Assembly: GCF_963675165.1 (NCBI RefSeq)
Contig: NC_087391.1
Location: forward strand, 3,708,646-3,772,645
From: Halichondria panicea
Lineage: Eukaryota > Porifera > Demospongiae > Suberitida > Halichondriidae
Direction of reading: 5' to 3'
Length of the DNA stretch: 64,000 nt
Made by a program: the position numbers and the translations under genes. Shown piece by piece: positions 25,001 through 34,219 of this stretch (positions within the stretch are counted from its first letter, which is position 1; every line of letters begins with the position of its first letter). The notes beneath the pieces were generated by a model, which was given only the letters and a program-made list of their open reading frames with translations, ran no database searches and was not told the DNA's origin.

Positions 25001-28000
25001 ATCATGTATAAGGTAGTAGCCTTGCAGCCAACGTGACACTTCAAGCTTCTTAGGTTGCTCGGTTTTATTTATGTTTATGTTGAGGCTATCAATGCAAACG
25101 CACTTCTTTGGTCATCCAGGTCAGCAGACTCAGAATCACAAACAGACAGAGAGACAGACCAGACGGACTACTATCACCTACATGTATACATGCATGTACA
25201 CCATTACTGAAGGCTACCCCGTTCATAAAATTCACATGTCACCCTATCAACCATCTCGAATGATAAATTGCTCCATTGATCTCCATTATCATGCTCCATT
25301 TCACTTCACTATTTTAGCTACCGTATTACTAGAATATTTTGCGGGTGCGAATGAGCCAAATCAGCAGAAAATTTGACCCTTTGCGATCTAACTATTGCGT
25401 TCGTGTGTATTTACTAGTTAGGTTTTGCAGATTTTATTGTTGGGATCATCCACCGCAAAGTTCGAAAATGTTTGATGCTCGCAAAACATTCTAGTAATAT
25501 GGTAGTACAATAAATAATACACACATGCATACATACGTTCTGGAATCCACCATCAAAAGCAACTACAAAAGGAAAACACACTCTCTACAACCAGACGACA
25601 AAAGGGCACTAAAATAATTAATAATCAAAACTACAATCGAGCTAGGAAACATTAATATCACACATAATAATTATTAGCTGCATGTTGTACAGCAGCTTGT
25701 ATGAAGATAATATACCAAAGCCTAACGTAACTAGAGAACTGAAGTGCTAAACCCTCGGAGATCGTATTATAGCATAAGTACATAGATCTCACAACCAGAA
25801 TGTTGTACTGAAAAGCAGTAGTATCACTATTATGTACGAAACCAGGAGTGAATGAATATTCATGCACTCCTGATGTAACCTAGTAGCAACTAACAGGGGC
25901 AATGAAGCTAAGCTATTATAGAGCAAAATCAAGATTTGAAGGCTATTGCAAAACTTTGAAAACGTGCGTGGTGCATATGGTCAGACATGCACTGGGACTA
26001 GGATCACAGCAGAGGCAGCAAAGAAGGCTTGAAAATAACTATGGCTGTAGTGCGCATGCGTAATGGTGTGCCTCGAGTTACTGACTCTTATATAGCTAGC
26101 TCTAGCCAACATGCAAGGTAGCTTTTGTTCGCTTTTTTCAATAAAGTTTTAAATATGCCACTAATAAAACTAATAACTTGTTGCGTTAAGCCTATCCATG
26201 TTGTAAACGCAGCACTATGGCATCCAGGTGAGCAAACTCAGAAGACACACACACACAATAACCCGTATGGAGCTGCTTCGGGTTAATTATGAGCCCGATT
26301 ACTTTCAGTACCACATGTACCCTCACCTCTAAGTGGTGCTTCCTGACAAACTCTTCGCTGCACAAGACAGCAGCTGCTCCTCCATCCCCAGTTGGGGCGG
26401 TCATCGCTATGGTGATAGGACCACAGACGATCCGCTTAGAGAGCACTTCCTCCGGAGTAATGGATTTCTAAGCAAATACAAAATAGCCACTAGTCCGCAT
26501 GTACCAAAACACCAACCAAGCTCAGGGTTGGAAAATTAACCAGAGGACAATTTAGAGCCAAGGCCGCATAGAAACGTCAGTAACTTTTTAAGCCAGAAAT
26601 TGCACACGTACCCAGTCTGTCACTGCTTACCTGGGTGGCTGCCCTGGGATTTTGGGTTCCCTGGGTCCTATTTTTGCTGGCAATCTTAGCGAAATGTTCT
26701 TGCTTGGTACCATATTTATGGCAATGGTCCTTTGCAGCATAGGCAAACATCTGTATGGTAGATATAAAACGTGAATGGGTAAGCCAATATCAAGGATACT
26801 GTATGTTTCTTTATACAAAGGCTAAATCACCACATTGCTATTTTATGTTTTTATAAACCACAATCGTAAATAGCTGTTACTTTGACGACATCGGAGGTGA
26901 CAGCGTTGACGTGAGGGTTGAGAGGGCCTGGCTCCACTCCAAGAATTTTGAGCCCTTCCACATGTTGCTGGAGGGGAGACACACGATCTGGGAAGTTCTC
27001 AGAGAGACCACTATTCATCTTCTCAAACCCTACACACAAGTTGAAACATACATGTACGAGTAACAAGTATGGTAAGTATAATGTGCGGTACTTTATAAAC
27101 TGAAGTTAAAGATAATATCAGTACCAATACAGATATATAACATATCTGCTACTACCTAGAGGCCCAAAATGTTTTAGTTTGAGATCCAGCAACTTAAGTT
27201 GAAGTCTCATGCGGCTACAAAGACACCGCAATGCTCTCACCTACAGCGAGAGTGCAGCCGTGCCCTGCCTGAATGAGAATACGAGCCATCATTAGAGCAG
27301 TGGAACCTGACGAGCAGTTATTATTCACATTGAACACTGGCACTCCAGTCAGACCGAGACCTAACAGGATAATGAGATGAGAGCATTGCTTTATAATAAG
27401 AGGTTGTGGGTTGTGGTCACTTACCATACACCGCCTTTTGACCTGCAGAAATAAATATAGCAACTTGTTAAGTAAACGTACTTGCATCACAACACACACA
27501 AGGTACAAGGAAAAAAAGCAATGACTGGAAAAACAATATACATGTACCTACCATAAAACCTTATTTATGAGCCAGGGGAAAATGAACTCCCCCATATGTA
27601 CTTATAAGAGGGTTAACATACAGTTACCCGGCCATTAACAATCTAGAAGAAACAAAACGTTGGCTATAAATGATCATACCACAAGTTGGATCGCCATAGC
27701 AATAGCTAGCAACGACTGCTTCCACTTTATCATATGGTATTCCTGCGTCCTTGAGAGCGTCAGTGGCAGCAAGCTCCCCCATTTCTGTGTGTAGATCGAG
27801 TACTATTAATCTAACACCATGTCTGAACGTGTGGACATGCATCTTACCAGGATAATCCCATTTACGCTGGTGGGGACGCTCAAACCTGTATTGAAAAGCA
27901 CGAATAGTAAATACACACACCATAATTATACCAGTAGTGCTAGTGCAGTTAGGGGGAGATCGTCTTTCTGTAGATGGCATGGATATAAATTCCTTCCCTT

Positions 28001-28365
28001 TGGTGTATTAGATCTACTCGATTTAAGGCGACATTTACATAAGGCCACACCAAAGTAATCTTATGTTTCACAGATTTTCCGGGTCATATTTTTGCAGAAT
28101 GTCCCTAAAAATCAATCAATTAGTGGTCCAGGTCAGAATATAATGGCCACGTGATCTAGCAAAACGTAGTCATGTTTACACGACATTACAGTTGTCGCTA
28201 CTTTCAGAGGTCAGAAGTTTGCCTGAGCTTGGAGCTAGGGTGTCGCATATTTGGCCTTTTTTGGAGGGTCGCCTTAGGCTTATTAAATTGATCGATCTTA
28301 TGGTCTAATAATTCAACTTACTTTGTCATTCCAACACCAACAACAAACACTTTTTTCCCAGACAT
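17176..28365 (-). CDS. SCP2-type 3-ketoacyl-CoA thiolase with C-terminal PTS1 (-AKL)
   Basis: Thirteen minus-strand exons: 28322-28365, 27848-27885, 27680-27784, 27425-27442, 27241-27360, 26881-27029, 26631-26750, 26327-26467, 23071-23259, 20833-20920, 18550-18615, 17721-17773, 17176-17304. They give 419 residues. The start reads [15 protein letters not shown]. The nucleophile lies in [15 protein letters not shown] (Cys84), followed by the thiolase motifs [36 protein letters not shown] and [11 protein letters not shown]. This is the thiolase half of SCPx, which cleaves branched and bile-acid-like 3-oxoacyl-CoA in peroxisomes. The protein stops right after the thiolase domain, so there is no SCP2 sterol-carrier domain, as in nematode DAF-22-like enzymes. 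It ends HRAKL, a canonical peroxisomal signal. Exon 4 is only 18 bp. The gene is spread over 11 kb because several introns are full of repeats. Confidence 0.92.
18616..20832. other. Large thiolase intron with microsatellite and direct repeats
   Basis: Contains a (CA)n run at 19055-19090. A roughly 73-bp segment at 19098-19170 (beginning AACAAGGAAGTAACGTAACA) recurs in direct orientation at 19818-19890 with a few changes. A CATTATGCAATGCCTTAAA unit occurs at about 19517 and 19557. No coding exon is supported inside. Confidence 0.7.
21630..22156. mobile_element. TA-flanked MITE (CAGTGGAACC termini), split by a second MITE
   Basis: The left end CAGTGGAACCCCTCTATAAC is flanked by TA (21628-21629); the right end GGTTCCACTG is followed by TA (22157-22158). 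These termini are of the pogo/Tigger type. Its interior is interrupted by the element at 21787-22131. It lies in the thiolase intron 20921-23070. Confidence 0.8.
21787..22131. mobile_element. Nested MITE with CAGGGTTTCATCTAG termini
   Basis: CAGGGTTTCATCTAG at the left end is mirrored by CTAGATGAAACCCTG at the right end. GTAGT flanks both sides (21782-21786 and 22132-22136), a 5-bp target duplication. It inserted into the older CAGTGGAACC element. A C-rich homopolymer is near its right end. Confidence 0.8.
23786..24385. mobile_element. Dispersed repeat element, copy 1 (GGATATACCACACC ... GTGTGGTATAA)
   Basis: Begins TATAGGATATACCACACCTA and ends GTGTGGTATAAGTC, an inverted pair. The interior aligns along its length with 47305-47945, including an internal hairpin around GGTTACACCTCGGAGTAACC and an open stretch reading PDFAVVKEL...[13 protein letters not shown] and RRPLLELQ on the plus strand. 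It lies in the large thiolase intron 23260-26326. Not assigned to a named family. Confidence 0.7.
25060..26300. repeat. Two partial copies of the CCAGGTGAG-core dispersed repeat
   Basis: 25078-25165 contains TTGAGGCTATCAATGCAAAC, CATCCAGGTCAGCAGACTCA and a CAGACAGAGAGACAGAC run. 26188-26290 contains GCCTATCCATGTTGTAAACG, GCATCCAGGTGAGCAAACTC, a CA run and CTTCGGGTTAATTAT. Both match the copies at 62130-62405 and, inverted, 6845-7085. The 25400-26090 stretch between them is AT-rich and holds no gene that I can support. Confidence 0.65.
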
Positions 28366-28622
28366 GTTTGGTAGACCTGGCAGGCTAGTCTAGCTAGGCT
28401 CTCAGTCTGCACAGATATCAAAAATGGACAAAAAGTGACCTTTGCCTGCTCACCAGATGGGCCAATTGGGTGTGTCCAGGGATGTGTGTCTTTTTATATG
28501 CGCATGCATGTAGATCTAGATCTAGCTCTGCACATGTATTAATTTAAAATAAGTCTACACGTACGTACACGTACACACAGAGCAAGCTAGCTAGACTAGA
28601 CTCTGTGAATTAAAATCTAGGC
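28366..28622. promoter_or_regulatory. Bidirectional promoter of thiolase and carotenoid oxygenase
   Basis: Only 257 bp separate the two divergent start codons, so both promoters must lie here or in first introns. TGACCTTTGCCTG at 28436-28448 resembles a DR1 site, the type bound by HNF4/PPAR-RXR nuclear receptors. No TATA box is obvious. Function is inferred from position and motif. Confidence 0.55.
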
Positions 28623-31600
28623 ATGGCCACCTCAAATCCTGACTTCTCTGAGCCTATTCACTACAGTAAGCTGAGGAAAGGATGGCATGCCTCCCCTAAG
28701 GAGTATGATTACTGGGTACCAGAGGTTGACATTGAAGGCTCCATTCCCAGAGATCTGGAAGGCACACTGTTTAGAAACGGACCAGGATTGCTTGAAGTGT
28801 ACGGCAGTGAACTGAAACATCGTAAGTGCAATGCAAGCACATTGTTTACTTGTGATATCCTGAACTGCCTGAACTATTATATAAAAATCCATAATGATAT
28901 CTACATGTAGATATATCTAGCTAGCTTGCAAACTTCAATTATTAGCTATGCACAAACTAGTTTTGGTTATCACCACTTATTTTATTACCAAGTTATACTT
29001 CAGCTTAACAAGGATTACTTGTTATCTTTCTCCTAGCGATTGATGGTGATGGCATGGTAGTCGCACTGTCATTTGTGGACGGGAGGGTCCACCTACGCAC
29101 TCGGTTCGTGGCCACCAAAGAGAGACTGGAGGAGCAGAAAGAAAGAAAGCTTCTCTATCGGGGACAAATGGGCACCAACCCTCACAGCGCCATCAGAGAC
29201 ACAGCTGTACTCCTCAAGAGCTTCTTGACTCTCTCTTGGCCCACCTTGCGTTACCGCAACCCGTCCAACACCAATGTATTCTACTGGGGTGGAAAGGTAA
29301 TCAATGTGTTTGGATACGTGTAAAGTAAATCAACTTTGAGTTAGATCTAGCTGATAATTATTTAGGACACCATGGCCAATTAACTGTAATTTGCTTCACT
29401 CTCATTCATTTTGTGTTCCGCAAAAGCTTTGAATTGGCATACTAGAAGATAGTTACACTATAATTATCTGCACACTCAGATAGCCAGCTAATGATCGTGC
29501 AGGTTTTGACTGTGTATGAGACCAAGTATCCTCACTGTCTGGACCCTCACACACTGGAGACACTCGGAGTGGAAACACTGAATGGAACACTCAAACTCAG
29601 AGCCTTGGCTGCACACTTCAGGCTGGACATGATCAACAATGTGAGTATAATTGTGTTCTGGCTATTGAGTTCAACAAGCAATCTTGTATCTTATTCAGCA
29701 CTAGTGTTAGGCTATAACACTGTGAATTGCCGTGTGTCACTAGCTATATACCCAGTTAATGTGTGTACATGATGGTTAAGTCATAAGTTCGTGTGAATTA
29801 GTTTTGTAGTAGTCTCAGCTGATCTCCCGAAAAAATATCTCCTTTTTATACCGTATAGCGGGTAATTTTCGTGGGGTAAATATTCGTTATTTTCGTGAGC
29901 AGGCTGACCTCCACAAAATTTTATCGTAGGCATGGCTTATCTGAACGTAGGAATGCCGTGCAGCCACGAGACTAAACACAATTTTTACTCACGAAAACTA
30001 CCATTTCTCGAGTTGAACGAATTTTTTACCCCACAAACTTACTCGCTATACGGTACTCTAACATTTTGTCAATTACATGTACTTATGGTGTAGGGAATAT
30101 ACACACATACGTTATAATGAAATTGAAGAATTCCTTTTTCCATTCCTCACACAGCGATTGGTCTGTTTCGGGTTAACTCCTGGAGTGGGGAGTCGCGAAC
30201 CCTCTCTGGCCATCTATGAGTATGATGACAAGTGGAACCTTGTGCAGCATCAGTTGCACCACATTGATGGTCTCAACTATGCCCACGACTTTCTCCTTCT
30301 TCGAGATTACTACGTGTTTCACATGACACCATTTGCTGATATGACCCTTACTGCTGCTCTGAAGGTGTTTACTGGGCTAAGCTCTCCCGGAGAGCTGATG
30401 AAGTACCACTCTCACCTCCCATCACGATTTGTGGTCATTCCCAGGCACAAGAAAGCTCCGTACCAGGAGGTCAAGCTACTCGACACTGAGCCTTTCCATG
30501 TAAGTGCTTGTGCTGTGTATATGATAAAAATTCAGTCACCTTTGGAAAATTATTTTTATCTCACCACTGAAGGCTGTCAAAGCAATTCATAGCTTATAAA
30601 ATAGTGTACATTTGGAGCATGAATACCAATTTATTAGCATATTCACAGTGTGTTTGTAAACCACAAAAGGTCATTAGCAGCAGGTGTTTACAATTATAGT
30701 GTGCAGTGGCAGCAGTACCCATAGCAAACGAGGTTTATTGAGGCGTGTTTATTGTTGGTTGAACCGCTACGACAACGTGAAATATCGTTGGCATTTTTCA
30801 GTATTGAAAGCCACAAAGTGGTCGCTGAAAATACACAATCAGACTCCATGGATGTGTGTTATATAGTACTCGTAATGGTAGTGTTTTTTACTTCAATGCT
30901 CTATACACATTTTCGCCAATGCAGCCTATAAAAATTTCTGTAGTGCACCGAATGCAAAATCAAATTGACTTAATTGGTCTGTTAATTATTGCAGATATTC
31001 CATTTTGGGAATGCTCAACAAACTGATTTGGACACAATTTCCTTCAATGCTGTATGCTTGGGTCCAAAGTTCAACATGAGTTTTGACAAGAAGATATGGC
31101 TGGGCAACTCATCGGTTACCCCTGGCAACATGTGCAAATTCACCCTTCATCTCGACAGAGACAAGTGCGATCAATCCCTGAAACCTTCTGACCCCGCTAA
31201 CGTTGAATTCCCCACCGTCCACCCATACAGGTGTGTCTATGTGTCATTGTGCTCCTCTCTTCTGGAAATTGATTAATCCGTGTACTAAATCAATTAGAGC
31301 AGCATGCACTTTTCCCCCTTGTGCCGGTGCTACGTGTAGAGTGTTAATCGAGTGAATAATACGCATTTGAACACACATTTGTGGTAGAGAAACCCTTGTT
31401 TGAATGTATGTGACCATGACCACTGATATTTTGTATGCAGGCATGGGTTGTCCACCTCAAGGTACTCGTACCTGATGTCTAGTGACCGGGAGGGGTACAA
31501 GATGCCCTACAGGGATGTCGTCAAGGTATGAATGCTTGTCTGGGTTTTCATGCCTTATACCTCATAACGAAATTTTTGTTTTCAACCAAAGCTCTCAAAC

Positions 31601-32030
31601 CTCTGTTTTGTAGTAGATCTAAAGTCAACAATAATAATTATACCAATCGGCTGCTACTAATGTTCTTAATTAAAATTTTAAAAGTGCAAAATGTGCTCAA
31701 ACCCCCCCCCCCTTATAGCATGACCTGAAGGGTGAGAGTCGCCAGGTGTGGTACTCTCACGGATGCGTGGGAGAGCCTGTTTTCGTCCCTCGATTGGGCT
31801 GGGCCTCCATTAACCAAGGAGATGATGACGATGGCTATGTGCTGGTCATGCTCTATATCCCTGACAAGCATGTTAGTGAGTTTGCTGTCCTCGATGCCAA
31901 GCATGTGGATCGAGGCCCTCTAGCTAGGATCAAACTCAAGCACCATATTCCCTATGGCTTTCATGGAACTTTCACTCCTCACGTCTTTATCAAAAATGAC
32001 AGTGTACCCAAGCCAGCTGCTAAGCTGTAG
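28623..32030 (+). CDS. Carotenoid cleavage oxygenase ending in -AKL
   Basis: Seven exons: 28623-28821, 29037-29296, 29503-29640, 30155-30499, 30995-31230, 31441-31525, 31719-32030; 524 residues. Non-haem iron enzyme that cleaves polyene double bonds with O2. The N-terminus has LEGTLFRNGPGLLEVYG followed by HPIDGDGMV, the family signature. All four iron-binding His are visible: His191 (AAHFRLD), His243 (YAHDFLLLRDYYVF), His317 (IFHFGNA) and His503 (PYGFHGTFTP). The vertebrate BCO/RPE65 PDPCK motif is not seen, and the overall feel is closer to plant, algal or cyanobacterial CCDs. The C-terminus KPAAKL is a plausible peroxisomal PTS1. It shares a 257-bp divergent promoter with the thiolase, which has the same C-terminus. 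Substrate cannot be told from the sequence. Confidence 0.9.
29851..30053. mobile_element. MITE of the CCGTATAGCGGG family
   Basis: CCGTATAGCGGGTAATTTTC at the left and CTCGCTATACGG at the right, with TA on both sides (29849-29850 and 30054-30055). It lies in the carotenoid oxygenase intron 29641-30154. Confidence 0.85.
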
Positions 32031-32210
32031 AAAAACTGAACTTTATTGTTGTAAATTACAGTACCAACATGTTTGTAAGTTTTATATTATGTCACACGTT
32101 TTTGTCATTGAGGATACCTTCATTTTTTGAAAATTTAAGTTCCTTTGCCATGAAAAAAAAGACCTGTATGGAACACACACACACACACACACTTGTACAA
32201 ATACACACTA

Positions 32211-33982
32211 CTAGCAAGAGCATGAATTGGGTGGTTTATCAGTGGAGTCATTGGGAACCAGCCCGATGAGTCGTTTGGTCTGTGATGCACTGGAATAACT
32301 GCCTCCGTATAGTTTGGAGTGTGTACCGACAGTTGTGCTGGATTCTTGGTCAATATTCTCTAGCCCCAGATCCACAAAATCCTCGTTTTCAACCTCCTCC
32401 AATCTACGACTGGCCAGCTCAAGAATCCTCTCAACAATGAAGTGCATTGCTTCAGCTGTAGTCAAATACAAAGTGACAATCAGTGATGTACCTCTTTAAC
32501 AATAGCAACACATAATTGTACTATACATTATTTTAACTAGACATACTATAGCGCCGATAAAATTAACAGCATGGGAATTTTCCGATTGATTGTTTCTACA
32601 AATCCTGGGAACATTTGAACTTACTGATATTTGTGTTATCTTTGGCGGAAGTAGCAAACCTATAGAAATAGAGTGTTCATGCATTTTATTAAAAAAATAC
32701 CTCAACATACCATCCAGCTATATCATATTTGGAGCAGAAATCGTCCAACTTTGAAGTGTCTACTTGGCTATTATCAGCATCATTCTACACATCAAATAAA
32801 GACTGTATTACTAAACATTTCAGAAGAAAGTCTATAATTGACGTACTTTGTTTGCAAGCAGTAAAACTGGAACAGGGTGTCCATTATCAAGTAACACGTT
32901 CTCATTTACATCGCTCAGCCACTATATAGGAAAAAGGTTGTGTACATGGTGGCTTGCTTCTAATATATTTACTCTGAGAACTGAGTCGAACGTCACTTGT
33001 CTGCATGGGTGTAGAGAGGAATAGAGTGCATGAGGTCACCATCAAAAGCTATTACTTACCTCGTTAGGTCAAACACAATGATTGCAGCAATTCTGCATGT
33101 TTGTGAAATACAATATAAAGTAAACTTTCTTTAAAGAATTGATGCTTACGCATATCTGTAGTAAACTCGAGTCATGTGCCAGAACCGTTCATGTCCAGCT
33201 ATGTCCCTATATAGATTAATGAGTTAATAGACTGCATGTATAGTCAGTCATATTAAAAAACCCTCTAGATCATATAGTAGCATTGACACAATAATATAAA
33301 GGATAAAGATATTCATTCATCATGTGACTGTACATATTAGGCCAAACATGTACATGTACTGACTAATTAGTTACCATAACTGCAAGCTGATTCTTGTTTC
33401 GTCTGCCCATTGCAGGGTCTTTAGAGAGAAATCGACTCCAATAGTGAGCTTGTAGTTTGGTGAGAATACGTCTGCAGAGAATGAATTCTATGCATGATAG
33501 TGGATCTAGCTTCCAACTGTGTGGGAGCCCAATCAATTAATTTTATGCTACCACATTACAGGCAACATGCATCAACGTTATATAATAAGTACTATATACA
33601 TGTACAATGCTCATATAAAGTGCTCAATGCCTCACTTTCCGTGTATCTCCTGATGATGGATGTCTGCAAGGAAGGAAAATATGTGGTGATTGAGATCTAT
33701 TGAAGAGCTGGATTTAGCTAGCTATAAATGAATAGGCTGACATCAGCTACTCACCTTGCCTATTGGAGGTTGTCCACACAGTGAGCAGTTGAAATAAATG
33801 ATAAACAATTATTATTAATTAATACACAGTCTACATGTAAATCTGCTCAGTATTTGCTTACCAACTCCAAAGTCTCCAATTACCAGCACTTTGTAGAGCT
33901 GTTCCTTTGGACTGTCTTCTTGAGGAGTGTCCAATACCGATCCATCATTATCATGTACCTCACTAACACTAGCACTAGCCAT
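32211..33982 (-). CDS. Rab32/Rab38-like small GTPase with Gln-to-His change in switch II
   Basis: Eleven minus-strand exons: 33862-33982, 33755-33759, 33636-33663, 33375-33471, 33150-33206, 33060-33092, 32973-33000, 32847-32921, 32711-32784, 32625-32659, 32211-32455; 265 residues. The core reads KEQLYKVLVIGDFGV-GK-TSIIRRYTE (P-loop), YKLTIGVDFSLKTLQW (switch I), LQLWDIAGHERFWHMTRVYY (switch II), LLLANKND (G4) and FATSAKDN (G5), with C-terminal CSC for prenylation. The pattern fits Rab32/38, regulators of lysosome-related organelles and mitochondria. The usual DIAGQERF has His at residue 89. The GK of the P-loop is supplied by a 5-nt microexon (33755-33759). N- and C-terminal extensions are longer than in typical Rabs. 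It is head-to-head with the iPLA2 gene. Confidence 0.88.
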
Positions 33983-34219
33983 TCTTACCTACCAGTGTAC
34001 ACTGACACTGTGCAGAAAGTGGGGGTGTGGCTGCTCTGAGCTAACTTCACCACAGACTTCACCACAACTCGACTCCCACGCACGACATAGTCTCGAATAC
34101 CCGCCTCAACCCAAGCTTTTAGGTTGATGCAGGTATTCTAGACTACACACAACATGTGATCTATGGAAGAAAATATACCCAAGAGCTAGCAGACAGTATT
34201 CTGAGGCAGACAGAAGCAA
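33983..34219. promoter_or_regulatory. Bidirectional promoter of Rab32-like and iPLA2 genes, with hairpin
   Basis: Only 237 bp separate the two start codons. An imperfect palindrome at 34092-34141 pairs CGAATACCCGCCTCAACCC with GGTTGATGCAGGTATTCT around an AAGCTT-containing loop. Shared control is inferred from the spacing. Confidence 0.5.
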
